From: Acidobacteriota bacterium
Lineage (GTDB): Bacteria > Acidobacteriota > Vicinamibacteria > Vicinamibacterales > UBA8438
Assembly: GCA_015659035.1 (NCBI GenBank)
Contig: DQNS01000122.1
Coordinates: 36,938 to 100,937 of the forward strand
DNA: 64,000 bases
Reading direction: 5' to 3'
Shown: in pieces, positions 51,285 to 64,000 of the stretch
Position numbering within the stretch: position 1 is the first letter of the stretch
How the letters are laid out: each line of letters starts with the position of its first letter
The notes under the pieces: generated by a model
Seen by the model: the letters and a program-made list of their open reading frames with translations, nothing else
What the model was told of the DNA's origin: nothing
Database searches by the model: none
Program-made: the position numbers and the translations under genes

Positions 51285-52643
51285 ATGGCCCATTTGGGTG
51301 CCGATCTGAGTCCCGCGATGGCCGGGGACGTTTGGAGCCTTATTCTCGCCCTGATCGAGACCAAGGTTGACCGCCACAGTTTCTACACATGGTTCAAGCC
51401 GACCTCTTTCCTGAAGGACGAGGGCCAGACCATCATCGTGAAGGTCCCGAATGATCTCTTTCGGGACTGGCTTATCAAGCACTACGCCGGCGTTATCGGG
51501 GAGGCGGTCGACGAACTCAAGCGGCACGGCACAGCGATCTCGTTCGTCACCGCCGCCGCTGTGCCCATCCCCTCCACTCCGACCCAACCGCCGGCCAGCG
51601 ACCCGGTATCCCACCAGCCCCGCATGGTCGCACCGCTTAACCAGCGATATACCTTTTCCAAGTTCGTCGTCGGACCATCAAACCAGTTTGCACATGCCGC
51701 AGCCTGCGCTGTAGCCGAAGCGCCGTCGCGCTCCTACAACCCGCTGTTTATCTACGGCGGTGTGGGTCTGGGCAAGACCCACCTCATGCACGCGATCGGG
51801 CAGTATCTGGACACGCACTCCCCGCAGCTCTTGTTCACCTACATTTCGTCTGAACGATTCATGAACGAGATGATCAACGCTATACGCTACGACCGGATAC
51901 TGGAGTTCCGCCAGCGCTATCGGAGCGTGGACATCCTACTGGTCGATGACATCCAGTTCCTTGCCGGCAAGGAAGGTACGCAGACCGAGTTTTTCCACAC
52001 CTTCAACTCGCTGTACGACGCGCAGAAGCAGATCGTCATCAGCAGCGACTGCCCACCGCACGAGATCCCGTCGCTTGAAGAGCGACTGCGCTCCCGGTTC
52101 GAGTGGGGCCTCATCGCCGACATCCATCCACCCGATCTCGAGACCAAAGTGGCAATTCTCAAGAAAAAGGCAGAGGCTGAAACGGTACCGTTACCGGACA
52201 ACGTGGCGATCTATATCGCCGGCAAGATTAAATCGAACATCCGGGAGCTCGAGGGGTCGTTAATCCGCCTGATCGCCTACGCCTCGCTGACCGGCAGACA
52301 GATCTCACTGGCACTCGCCCAGGATGTCCTGCGAAATATCCTGGACCGCGACGATCCGAAAGTGACGATCGAGATCATCCAGAAATACGTCGCGAACTTC
52401 TACTCCCTCAAACTGAGCGACCTCAAATCCCGCAACAACGCCAAGTCGGTCGCCCAGCCACGCCAGATTGCGATGTATATCTGCAAGTCGCTCACGAACG
52501 CCTCTTTGCCGCAAATCGGGAAGAGTTTTGGCGGGAAACATCATTCGACGGTGATCCACTCAATCCGGAAAGTCGAGGGTTACCGCAAGACAGATGCCAC
52601 CTTCAACACCCGCATCGAGAATTTCCTCAAGTCGTTCACATGA
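51285..52643 (+). CDS. dnaA: Chromosomal replication initiator protein DnaA
   Basis: 452 aa from ATG 51285; an upstream extension would start at TTG inside the spacer. Domain I about 12-85; AAA+ domain with Walker A GGVGLGKT (158-165), Walker [17 protein letters not shown]; box VII Arg finger region [18 protein letters not shown]; DnaA-box-binding domain IV with [41 protein letters not shown]. No clear Shine-Dalgarno. Confidence 0.97.
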   Translation: MAHLGADLSPAMAGDVWSLILALIETKVDRHSFYTWFKPTSFLKDEGQTIIVKVPNDLFRDWLIKHYAGVIGEAVDELKRHGTAISFVTAAAVPIPSTPTQPPASDPVSHQPRMVAPLNQRYTFSKFVVGPSNQFAHAAACAVAEAPSRSYNPLFIYGGVGLGKTHLMHAIGQYLDTHSPQLLFTYISSERFMNEMINAIRYDRILEFRQRYRSVDILLVDDIQFLAGKEGTQTEFFHTFNSLYDAQKQIVISSDCPPHEIPSLEERLRSRFEWGLIADIHPPDLETKVAILKKKAEAETVPLPDNVAIYIAGKIKSNIRELEGSLIRLIAYASLTGRQISLALAQDVLRNILDRDDPKVTIEIIQKYVANFYSLKLSDLKSRNNAKSVAQPRQIAMYICKSLTNASLPQIGKSFGGKHHSTVIHSIRKVEGYRKTDATFNTRIENFLKSFT

Positions 52644-52658
52644 CACCCTCCAACGACG

Positions 52659-52863
52659 TTTTCCACAGAATCCGCAACCCTGGTGTGTTGACGATTTGTG
52701 GACATCCCAGGCTCGTTCAAGGAACGTCTCGATAAACGATATTTGTTCAAAATTTAACATCTCTGTTAAGACATGCTAAATAATTGATAATATTGGGTTT
52801 ATTAACATTAAAAGCCTTTTCAACAACAATACTATTAGTTGGTATAATTGTACAAGTTAACTC
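52659..52863. promoter_or_regulatory. oriC: AT-rich unwinding region and DnaA boxes between dnaA and dnaN (oriC right part)
   Basis: TTTTCCACA at 52659-52667 and a degenerate TGTGGACAT at 52697-52705 flank the start of a 130-bp stretch (52733-52863) that is overwhelmingly A+T, sharply unlike the rest of this GC-rich window. It contains TAATTGATAATATTG, usable as DnaA-trio and unwinding sequence. Together with the left cluster this gives a bipartite origin around dnaA, as in Bacillus. The frame upstream of dnaN crossing it is not coding. Confidence 0.75.
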
Positions 52864-52900
52864 TGTTCCTAAGAGCATAACCTCCGAGGTCACCTCCGAG

Positions 52901-56765
<3,865 letters not shown>

Positions 56766-56783
56766 AACCCGTTCGCTCCCTAG

Positions 56784-56879
56784 TAGCAGAAGTCAGGAGT
56801 CAGGAGACAGAAGAAAAAGGACGGCTGTGCGAACGATTGGCACAGCCGTCAGGTTTCTCTCCTGACTCCTGACTCCTCC
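56784..56879. repeat. Heptad element 13: nested inverted heptads around an 11-bp hairpin
   Basis: Outer arms AGTCAGGAGTCAGGAGA (from 56791) and CTCCTGACTCCTGACTCC (56860-56877) pair across an inner perfect hairpin GACGGCTGTGC (56820-56830), loop of 9, GCACAGCCGTC (56840-56850). It begins 19 nt after the gyrB stop and ends 17 nt before gyrA. Likely a transcript-processing or termination structure. Confidence 0.85.
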
Positions 56880-56895
56880 GAGGACCCCCCGCTTT

Positions 56896-59388
56896 ATGCC
56901 AGACGCTCCCGACACCAAATCACGCGTCAACATCGAAGACGAGATGCGGCGCTCGTACATGGACTACGCCATGAGCGTCATCGTCGGGCGCGCGCTGCCC
57001 GATGTCCGCGACGGGCTGAAGCCGGCGCACCGCCGGGTTGTGTACGGCATGCGGCTGATGGGGTTGACCTCCAACCGCGGCTACCGCAAGTGCGCCAAGA
57101 TCGTCGGCGACGTGATGGGCAACTTCCATCCCCACGGTGACGCGTCGATCTACGACACGCTCGTCCGGCTCGCCCAGGGCTTCAACATGCGGTACCCGCT
57201 GGTGGATGGCCAGGGCAACTTCGGGTCGGTCGACGGCGACTCCGCGGCGGCCATGCGCTACACCGAGGCGAAGCTGCGGCCGCTCGCCGACGATCTGATG
57301 GCCGACCTCGACAAGGAAACGGTCGACTTCGTCCCCAACTACGACGAGACGACCGAGGAGCCGACGGTCCTGCCCACGCCGTATCCGAACCTGCTCGTGA
57401 ACGGGTCGACCGGGATCGCGGTCGGCATGGCCACCAACATCCCCCCGCACAACCTGCGGGAGGTCATCGACGGGGTCATCTGGGCCATCGAGCACCGCGA
57501 GGAGAGCCTGGTAGAGAAATACAGGGGACTGAGCACACGGATTCCTGGACCCGATTTCCCGACCGGGGGCTACATCGTCGGGCGGGCCGGGATCGCCGCC
57601 GCCTACCGGACCGGGCGCGGGTCACTCACGATGCGCGGCCGGACTGCGATCGAGGATATCGGCAAGGGCGACCGTCAGGCGATTATCATCAACGAGATCC
57701 CCTACCAGCTCAACAAGACACGGCTGATCGAGAAAATAGCCGATCTGGTGCGCGACAAGTCGCTCGAGGGGGTCAGCGACCTCCGAGACGAGTCGGACCG
57801 CGACGGGATGCGGATCGTCGTGGAGCTCAAGCGCGGCGAGGTGGCGGAAGTCGTGCTGAACAACCTGTACAAGCAGACCCCGCTGCAGACGACCTTCGGC
57901 ATCATCATGCTCGCCATCGTCGGCGGGCGGCCGCGGGTGCTCAGCCTGCTGGATTTCGTCGAGCGCTTCATCGAGTTCCGTCACGAGGTGGTCCAGCGGC
58001 GCACCGAGTTCGACCTGCGGAAGGCGGAGGCGCGCGCACACATTCTCGAGGGGCTGACGATCGCGCTCGACCACCTCGATGCGGTGATCACGCTCATCCG
58101 TGGCGCGCGGAACCCGGCCGCGGCGCGCGTCGGCCTCATGGACGAGTTCGAGCTGAGCCAGAGCCAGGCGCAGGCGATTCTCGACATGCAGCTGCAGCGG
58201 CTGACGGGGCTGGAGCGCCAGAAGGTGGTGGACGAGCTGGCGGGGCTCCTCGTCCTGGTCCAGCGGCTCCGCCAGATTCTGGGCAGCGAGGCGCTGCTGA
58301 TGGAGATCGTCGTTGACGAGCTTCGCGAGGTGCAGACCAAGTACGGTGACGATCGCCGCAGCGAGATGGTGGACGACCCGGGTGAGCTGCGGATCGAGGA
58401 TCTGATCGCCGACGAGGACATGGCGATCACGGTCAGCAGCACCGGCTACGTCAAGCGGACCGCGATCACTGAGTATCGAAGCCAGCGCCGCGGAGGCAAG
58501 GGCCGGATCGGCATGCGGACCCGCGACGAGGATTTCCTGACCCATCTCTTCATCGCGTCAACACATGCCTACATCCTGATCTTGTCGGACCGCGGGCGCC
58601 TGTACTGGCTGAAGGTGCACGCCATTCCAGATGTCGGTCCTGACGGTCGCGGCAAGTCGATCGCGAACCTGGTGTCCATGGAGCCTGAGGAGAAAATCGC
58701 GGCGCTGCTGGCGGTCAGGGAGTGGCCCGCCGAGGATGGGGAGCGCTACATCGTGACCGGCACCCGGCGCGGCGTGGTCAAGAAGACGGACCTCCGGTCG
58801 TTCCGGTACCCGCACCAGGCCGGCATCATCGCCGTGGGCGTGGCCGAAAACGACGCGGTGATCGCCGCGGAGATCACCGACGGGCAGGGGGAGATCTTCC
58901 TCGGCACCCGCCGCGGCAAGGCGATTCGCTTCCCCGAGCGGGATGTTCGCCCGATGGGGCGAACGGCCCACGGGGTGCGCGGCATCCGTCTGCGGGCGGG
59001 GGACGAGGTGGTCGGCATGGCGGTCGTACGGTCCGGCGGCGCCGTGCTGACGGTGACCGAGCACGGCTACGGGAAGCGCACCGAACTGGACGAATACCGC
59101 TCGCAATCCCGGGGGGGAGTGGGTATCATAAGCATCCATACGACTGTCCGGAACGGCCGCGTCGCCGGTATCGAGTATGTGGAGGAGGAGGATGAGCTGA
59201 TGCTCATCACCCAGAAGGGGAAGGTGCTCCGCATGGATACCAAGGATATCCGTCCGATCGGTCGGGCAACGCAGGGGGTTCGGCTGATCGAAATCGATGA
59301 CCACGATCGGGTCGTGTCGCTTGCCTGTCTGCGCGAAGAGACGGGTGACGGAACCGAGGCAGACGCCGATCTGGAGACGGGCGCGTAG
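56896..59388 (+). CDS. gyrA: DNA gyrase subunit A
   Basis: 830 aa. Catalytic Tyr122 in [12 protein letters not shown]; winged helix [13 protein letters not shown]-type block [25 protein letters not shown]-terminal beta-pinwheel with repeated GRGK-like motifs ([14 protein letters not shown] carries the GyrA box QRRGGKG), which marks gyrase rather than ParC. Acidic C-terminus. Confidence 0.98.
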   Translation: MPDAPDTKSRVNIEDEMRRSYMDYAMSVIVGRALPDVRDGLKPAHRRVVYGMRLMGLTSNRGYRKCAKIVGDVMGNFHPHGDASIYDTLVRLAQGFNMRYPLVDGQGNFGSVDGDSAAAMRYTEAKLRPLADDLMADLDKETVDFVPNYDETTEEPTVLPTPYPNLLVNGSTGIAVGMATNIPPHNLREVIDGVIWAIEHREESLVEKYRGLSTRIPGPDFPTGGYIVGRAGIAAAYRTGRGSLTMRGRTAIEDIGKGDRQAIIINEIPYQLNKTRLIEKIADLVRDKSLEGVSDLRDESDRDGMRIVVELKRGEVAEVVLNNLYKQTPLQTTFGIIMLAIVGGRPRVLSLLDFVERFIEFRHEVVQRRTEFDLRKAEARAHILEGLTIALDHLDAVITLIRGARNPAAARVGLMDEFELSQSQAQAILDMQLQRLTGLERQKVVDELAGLLVLVQRLRQILGSEALLMEIVVDELREVQTKYGDDRRSEMVDDPGELRIEDLIADEDMAITVSSTGYVKRTAITEYRSQRRGGKGRIGMRTRDEDFLTHLFIASTHAYILILSDRGRLYWLKVHAIPDVGPDGRGKSIANLVSMEPEEKIAALLAVREWPAEDGERYIVTGTRRGVVKKTDLRSFRYPHQAGIIAVGVAENDAVIAAEITDGQGEIFLGTRRGKAIRFPERDVRPMGRTAHGVRGIRLRAGDEVVGMAVVRSGGAVLTVTEHGYGKRTELDEYRSQSRGGVGIISIHTTVRNGRVAGIEYVEEEDELMLITQKGKVLRMDTKDIRPIGRATQGVRLIEIDDHDRVVSLACLREETGDGTEADADLETGA

Positions 59389-59426
59389 CACCTCTGAGAC
59401 CGGACACATGTGAAGGAGGCGGTGAG

Positions 59427-60143
59427 ATGGCTCGATCCAGAACGACGGCGTTGGTGTTCGTGCTGTTCATGGCGCCGCTGGCGATGTTGTTCGTCACCGC
59501 CTGTAGCGGTAGTGGCGCGGAGCAGACGCTGATCCGGGCCTACTTCACCGCTGCGCGGACGGGTGACCGGACCACACTCAACAACATCGCGATGGTCGCG
59601 TTCGATCCCCGTGAAGACGGCACGGTCTCGACCTTCTCGATCGAGAGTGTCGCGGAAGAGCAAAGCCGCCCGCTGCGGCTCAAGGAGCTGAGCGTAGCGT
59701 TGATAACGGCGCAGCAGGCGGAAGACGACTTCACCGCCGAGAAGGTCACGTATCAGGACGAGCAGTTCGATGCCATCAACCGCGTGCTCCTAGCGGAACG
59801 TGACGGCGAGGACGTCGCTCGGCGTGACGTCGAAGTGCAGGAGGCCTGGACGGATTGGCGCACCCGCACAATCGAGCATGCCAAGATGGTCTCGGGCGCG
59901 CGGGTAGAGCTCAGCAATGAGGAGAACGCGGCATCGTTGAGCGTGTTCGACCCGAGCACCCCGGTGGAGGTGACAGAGTATGACGGCGAGTTGCTGACCA
60001 AGGACGTCTCGGTCACCGCCAGCGTCGAGCTGGACGGCACGGAGAGTGAGCGGTCGATGGTCATCAAGCTGCAGAAGGCGGTGCTGGTCGGTTCCGATGG
60101 CACGGTGATCGAGGGCCGTTGGGTCGTCGCGCAGATCGGCTAG
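59427..60143 (+). CDS. Predicted lipoprotein of unknown function
   Basis: 238 aa from ATG 59427, with GAAGGAGG upstream. Signal peptide and lipobox LFVTAC, lipidated Cys about residue 26. Acidic mature part: an N-terminal TLIRAYFTAARTGDRTTLNNIAMVAFDP resembling DUF4878/NTF2-like lumazine-fold starts, a long central amphipathic helix with E/D-rich heptads (about 85-150) and a C-terminal beta-rich region. It follows gyrA by 38 nt; a 17-bp-family repeat (CCTCTGAGACCGGACAC, 59392-59408) lies in the gap. Confidence 0.75.
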   Translation: MARSRTTALVFVLFMAPLAMLFVTACSGSGAEQTLIRAYFTAARTGDRTTLNNIAMVAFDPREDGTVSTFSIESVAEEQSRPLRLKELSVALITAQQAEDDFTAEKVTYQDEQFDAINRVLLAERDGEDVARRDVEVQEAWTDWRTRTIEHAKMVSGARVELSNEENAASLSVFDPSTPVEVTEYDGELLTKDVSVTASVELDGTESERSMVIKLQKAVLVGSDGTVIEGRWVVAQIG

Positions 60144-60482
60144 CAGTCCGTGGTGAAACCCCGGCGTCGCACCGAGACGGGCGATGCGCCCGACTGACAC
60201 GGCGCGACGAGGGAGCATACCGGCAGTCCGGGCGGGGCATGCTCCCGAGTCAGAAGTTCTCGGACAGGTTTTCCGGCGTCGTGCTCATGCTGCGTCCGGC
60301 CATTGCTAGGCGCGACGAGGCAGCATACGACCCCCGCCGTCCACGCGGATCCCTTTTCTTCTACTGCCGGGACCTCCGCCGCCAAGCAGGCCGCCCACAC
60401 CAACAGCGGCCCGCGCAGGCGGCCCCGCTCAGAGAACGCCCAGCGCGACCCGTAACGGAATGCATCGCGGTCGAATCTCCGG
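60144..60482. repeat. 339-bp repeat-filled convergent spacer
   Basis: No gene seen. Holds a GTGGTGAAA...CGGCGTCGCACC copy at 60143-60173, two partial copies of the GGCGCGACGAGGGAG repeat at 60198-60250 and 60308-60345 (the first closed by GGGAGCAT and ATGCTCCC in inverted orientation), and an ACGCCCAG fragment near 60437. It separates the lipoprotein from nuoM. Confidence 0.5.
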
Positions 60483-61979
60483 TCACAAGGTCCCGATGAC
60501 CGTATGGAGCAGATCCATCATGGGTCCTGGGTAGAGTCCGAGGACGACCGACACCCCGGCGACGACGAAAAGCGGAACCGTCATCGTCCAGGGGGGGTCT
60601 CGCAGGTCCGTGTCCGCCAGTTCGGGGCTCAGCGGTCCGAAGAAGATCTTGCGCGCCGCCCCGAACGTATAGGCGACGGTCAGCAGGATCGCGGTCACCC
60701 CGGAGATCGCGACCGCGAGACCGAGCGGGCCGGCACGCACGCCACGCTCGAAGATGCCGGTGAACATGATCCACTCGGCGGTGAAGCTGCTGAACGGTGG
60801 AAAGCCCGACAGCATCATGCAGCCGATGAGCCACAGGGCTGCCGTGACCGGCATTTTCTTCGCCAGCCCGCCAAGCGCGTCCATGTCGCGGATACCGGTG
60901 ACGTACACGACGATGCCCGCGGTGGAGAAGAATACGGTCTTCCCCATGATGTGGCTCAGAAAGAAGAACATGCTGCCCTCGACGCTGGCAATCGTCAGCG
61001 CGGCCAGACCGAGGACCGAGTACGCAATCTGGCTGATGGTGGAACAGGCTGCCAGACGCTTGATGTCCGTCTGGGCCAGTGTGAGGAGCGACCCGTAGAT
61101 CATCGTCACCAGGGCCAGGACCATGAGCGGCGGGCCGAAGCGCGCGAAGTCGTCACGCAGCGGCAACACCGCCACTCGGATCAGGATGTAGACGGCGAGG
61201 TTCGCATAGACGGCGAGCAACCCCGCGATGCACGTCGGGTGCTCCGCGTGCACGGATGGCATCCACACGTGGAACGGCACCACGGCCAGCTTCATCATCA
61301 GGCTGATCACGAAGAGGACGATGGCGCCGGTGACGAGCGGCGTCCCTGCCATCTCGTGCAGGTCCGCGATCTCGAGACTGCCGATCTGGCTGTAGACGAC
61401 GAGTGACCCCACGAGGAAGAACAGCGCCCCGATGATGCCCCACGCCAGGCTCACGAACGCGACACGCACCCGTTCCCGGTAGCCGAAGAACGCCATCAGA
61501 AAGAACAGCGTGATGGTCAGCACTTCCATGAAAAAGTAAACGGCGACGAGATTGGTGCTCAGGATCGTGCCGGTGAAGCCGGCCGGAAAGAACAGCAGCA
61601 ACGTGAAGAACCGCGCATGGTAGCCGGCCTGGGCGTGCGTGCTCTCCGAGTGGTAGAGGATCTCAGTCCGATGCTCCACGTAGCGAATGGAGTAGACCGC
61701 CAAGGCGGTACAGAGCAGGAGGATGACCGCCAGGGTGGGCGCGCTGAGCCCGTCGGCCAGTAGTCGGAGACCGATGCCGGGGGCGATGACCAGATACTCC
61801 TCGAAGACGACGTCTCCCCGATACACCTCGATCGTGACGAGGACGGCGAGACACGTGGTGTAGAACAGGGAGAGCGCGGCGATCCATCCGGCCACCTGAC
61901 CGCGCCGTCGGCGTGTCAGAAAGATCACCAGCGCTGTAAGCGCGGGGGTCAGGAGGATCTGAAGCAGTATCGCCGGCAC
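60483..61979 (-). CDS. Proton-translocating NADH/F420-type oxidoreductase subunit M (antiporter-like)
   Basis: 498 aa, about 14 membrane helices, antiporter-like family. Conserved Glu in helix 5 region (YFFMEVLTITLFFLMAF) and Lys in the discontinuous helix region (LMMKLAVVPFHVWMPSVHAEHPTCIAGLLAVYANLAVY); QTDIKRLAACSTISQIAYSVLGL has the Lys-Arg of the second half-channel. Closest to NuoM/FpoM. The upstream neighbour is a NuoL-type gene; no nuoN or nuoK follows in the window, so the rest of the complex is unplaced. Confidence 0.88.
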   Translation of the reverse strand: MPAILLQILLTPALTALVIFLTRRRRGQVAGWIAALSLFYTTCLAVLVTIEVYRGDVVFEEYLVIAPGIGLRLLADGLSAPTLAVILLLCTALAVYSIRYVEHRTEILYHSESTHAQAGYHARFFTLLLFFPAGFTGTILSTNLVAVYFFMEVLTITLFFLMAFFGYRERVRVAFVSLAWGIIGALFFLVGSLVVYSQIGSLEIADLHEMAGTPLVTGAIVLFVISLMMKLAVVPFHVWMPSVHAEHPTCIAGLLAVYANLAVYILIRVAVLPLRDDFARFGPPLMVLALVTMIYGSLLTLAQTDIKRLAACSTISQIAYSVLGLAALTIASVEGSMFFFLSHIMGKTVFFSTAGIVVYVTGIRDMDALGGLAKKMPVTAALWLIGCMMLSGFPPFSSFTAEWIMFTGIFERGVRAGPLGLAVAISGVTAILLTVAYTFGAARKIFFGPLSPELADTDLRDPPWTMTVPLFVVAGVSVVLGLYPGPMMDLLHTVIGTL

Positions 61980-61991
61980 TAGTGAAGCACC

Positions 61992-64000
61992 TCAGCCGCC
62001 GGCCGTTCCCAGGAACAGGTATGTCAGCAGCATCCCGAACAGGATCAGGACGTACGACACGTTGTAGAGCAGCTCTTCGGTGTCGGCGCGCAGGTGGTCG
62101 ACTAGACGCTGCACCCATCCGGTGAACAACCACGGCAGCCGCCGGTGGACAAGATGGTCAAGATGCGCCTCGCTGTCGTGCGCGACCCACCGGGCGAGAC
62201 GTCTGGTGCCCGTCACGAAGACGCGGGTGATGACCCGATCGATCGCCCACCGGTTCCAGAAGAACGTGTGAAGCCGCCGCGCAACCAGGCTCCGGTCGAT
62301 CACGGACTGCGGGGCCCCCCTCCCCGCCACGTACAGGATGTAGGCCGGAGCCGCACCGGCGACGACGAACAGCACCGAGAGGATCGGAACGAGGCCGTTC
62401 GAGGATGACTCGTCCGCCATCGTGGCTGCGGCAGAGGGTGCCCCAGCTGCGAGCGTCGCAGCCATGGCCCCGTCGAACGCGCTCACCTCGAACGCGTCGT
62501 GAAGCACCCGTTCGAGCACAGGGCCGCCGAAACAGGCGACCACGATGGCGACGGCGAGCATGCCGGAGGCCAGGCGCATCCAGGAGTCCCCGTCGTGGAG
62601 GTGGCCGCTCGACCGCGCCGTGTCGACGACATGCGGGCTCGGCTCGCCGTGAAACACCAAGCCGAAGAAGCGCACCGTGTAGCAGGCCGTGACCCCTACG
62701 GTGGCGAGCGCCAGCACGAACAACGGTAGGCTCGCGCCGAATGTCACGAGCAGAATCGCATCCTTGCTCCAGAAACCCGGAAACGGCGGCACCCCCATGA
62801 GCGACAGCGCGGCGACCAGCGTGAACCACCAGGTTGCCGGCAAATGCCTTCGGGTCGCCCCCATGTCCGTCATGTAGAAGGAGCGCACGGCATTGATCAC
62901 GGTGCCGGCGCACAGAAAGAGACAGGCCTTGAAGAGCGCGTGGGTGACGAGATGGAAGACGCCCGCGGTGTAGCCCTCCAGCAGCAGCCCGGGTGCGAGA
63001 CCGGCCGCGCCGAGCCCTAGCAGCATGTATCCGATCTGGCTGACGGTCGAGTAGGCCAGCACTTTCTTGAGCTCTAGCGCGACCAGTCCCTGCGTGGCGG
63101 CGAGGAACGCCGTGAACGCCCCGATCCAGGCCGTGACATAGAAGAACCACGCGGCTTCATCGATGCCGGCCACCCAGTAGCCGTAATAGAACAGCGGGAC
63201 CAGGCGGGCCACCAGATACACTCCGCTCTTGACCATCGTCGCGGCATGGATCAGCGCCGACACCGGGGCGGGTCCGGCCATCGCCTCGGGGAGCCACTCG
63301 TGCAAGGGGAACTGTGCCGATTTTCCGAGCGGTCCCGCCAGCAGCAGCAGGCTGACCAGGATCACCATGCCGGGGGAGGTCCCCATCGCGGCCAGCCAGG
63401 TCGGCGCGGTGGCGTAGAGCTCCAGGAAGTTCAGCGTCCCGGCATGGAAGTACATCAGGAGGATGCCGCCAAGCATGAGCATGTCGCCCACACCGGTGAC
63501 GACGAGCGCTTTGAGACCCGCTTCGGACGGCTTCACGAACGGTGTCGGCGGCGGCCCCCCGATCCAGTACTTCCGCTGGTCCTGGTAGTAGAAACCGATC
63601 AGGCCGTAGCTGCACACGCCAACAAGCTTCCAGCCGATGAACAGGAACAACAGGTTGCTCGACAGGACCAGTAGCAGCATGCTGCCGATGAACCCGTTCA
63701 TCCACATCCAGAAGCGGGTCTGCGCCGGGTCGCCCTTCATGTAGCCGACGCAGTAGACCATGATGACGAAGCTGATCACGGCCACGACGTTGGCGAGGAC
63801 GATACTGAGGGGGTCGACCAGCACGCCGAACCCGACCCGGATGGGATGTTCGAGCCACGCGACCGTGTGCTCCACCGGCAACCGTTCCGGGTGGAGCAGC
63901 TCCGGCAGCAGGCTCAGCGCCGCCCCCGCCGCCACGAAAGAGCACAGCAGGGCGCCCAGGTCTCTGACCCTGGGATGCACACGTGCCAAGAGCGGGGTCA
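61992..64000 (-). CDS. NuoL-type proton-pumping subunit, partial (N-terminus beyond right edge)
   Basis: About 669 codons to the edge; the reading frame stays open past a possible TTG at 63989 into the edge, so the true start is probably outside. VDPLSIVLANVVAVISFVIMVYCVGYMKGD is the NuoL start region; LVSLLLLAGPLGKSAQFPLHEWLPEAMAGPAPVSALIHAATMVKSGVYLVARL and KKVLAYSTVSQIGYMLLGLG contain the conserved Lys residues. An extended amphipathic C-terminal stretch with a final membrane segment is present. A Pro-rich insert (about 130-150) interrupts the usual loop, seen in several deep-branching NuoL/FpoL. Confidence 0.9.
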   Translation of the reverse strand, partial: TPLLARVHPRVRDLGALLCSFVAAGAALSLLPELLHPERLPVEHTVAWLEHPIRVGFGVLVDPLSIVLANVVAVISFVIMVYCVGYMKGDPAQTRFWMWMNGFIGSMLLLVLSSNLLFLFIGWKLVGVCSYGLIGFYYQDQRKYWIGGPPPTPFVKPSEAGLKALVVTGVGDMLMLGGILLMYFHAGTLNFLELYATAPTWLAAMGTSPGMVILVSLLLLAGPLGKSAQFPLHEWLPEAMAGPAPVSALIHAATMVKSGVYLVARLVPLFYYGYWVAGIDEAAWFFYVTAWIGAFTAFLAATQGLVALELKKVLAYSTVSQIGYMLLGLGAAGLAPGLLLEGYTAGVFHLVTHALFKACLFLCAGTVINAVRSFYMTDMGATRRHLPATWWFTLVAALSLMGVPPFPGFWSKDAILLVTFGASLPLFVLALATVGVTACYTVRFFGLVFHGEPSPHVVDTARSSGHLHDGDSWMRLASGMLAVAIVVACFGGPVLERVLHDAFEVSAFDGAMAATLAAGAPSAAATMADESSSNGLVPILSVLFVVAGAAPAYILYVAGRGAPQSVIDRSLVARRLHTFFWNRWAIDRVITRVFVTGTRRLARWVAHDSEAHLDHLVHRRLPWLFTGWVQRLVDHLRADTEELLYNVSYVLILFGMLLTYLFLGTAGG

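Noticed and set aside
52784-52900. DnaN starting at 52784 with a hydrophobic N-terminal extension
   Set aside because: The extension is the translated AT-rich origin region. DnaN homologues begin at the MELSVRKTELL position.

Overview
This window is about 64 kb of GC-rich, gene-dense bacterial chromosome centred on the replication origin. rpmH-dnaA-dnaN-gyrB-gyrA sit around 50.7-59.4 kb. Reading leftward on the minus strand come rnpA-yidD-yidC-jag-mnmE-mnmG-rsmG-parA-parB and then an F1-type ATP synthase cluster. No rRNA, tRNA or phylogenetic marker was compared with a database, so taxonomy is inference. High GC, a secreted DUF1501/DUF1800 pair, a PQQ-type dehydrogenase, many small sensory proteins and an envelope rich in secreted and lipid-anchored proteins would fit a diderm such as an Acidobacteriota (Vicinamibacteria-like) lineage.

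Layout. 0-1.7 kb: minus-strand operon of an MBL-fold hydrolase, a DinB protein and the start of a PQQ dehydrogenase. 2-4.6 kb: clpS-clpA. 5-13.5 kb: ACT-domain protein, aminotransferase, secreted M1 peptidase, DsbD, a lipoprotein and a YegS-type lipid kinase. 13.6-22.3 kb: a signalling district with a GAF sensor, a FabZ-like dehydratase, a PCYCGC protein with an in-frame TGA, a hybrid PAS histidine kinase, a sigma-28-family factor, a phosphoacceptor-only mini protein, a one-domain HTH protein and an NtrC-type regulator. 22.4-36 kb: DUF1501/DUF1800, cupin, Dus, a NusG-like antiterminator, a SurA-like chaperone, Mfd, a Wzm/Wzt polysaccharide exporter and a PP2C phosphatase. 36-41 kb: atpHAGDC (F1 and delta only, no Fo genes). 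41-51 kb: parBA with a perfect parS, rsmG, mnmGE, jag, yidC, yidD, rnpA, rpmH. 51-59.4 kb: dnaA, an AT-rich unwinding region, dnaN, gyrB, gyrA (no recF). 59.4-64 kb: a lipoprotein and convergent nuoM/nuoL-type proton-pump subunits, nuoL running off the right edge.

Two things stand out. First, the PCYCGC-motif protein at 16147-16803 is interrupted by one TGA exactly where the family has the first Cys of its second CxxC. The frame then continues for 46 well-biased codons to TAG, and a hairpin of bacterial SECIS geometry starts 21 nt from the TGA loop-ward. It is a strong candidate for a selenoprotein (UPLC motif). Second, the intergenic spaces are full of small structured repeats: 7-bp-period tandem arrays, often as inverted halves around a hairpin, an 89-bp element with 11-bp inverted repeats and a constant 45-nt loop, and at least three other short families. 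Many abut or contain stop codons, which suggests a role at transcript 3' ends. Several genes also have a -10-like hexamer 6-8 nt before the ATG and no Shine-Dalgarno, which suggests leaderless mRNAs.
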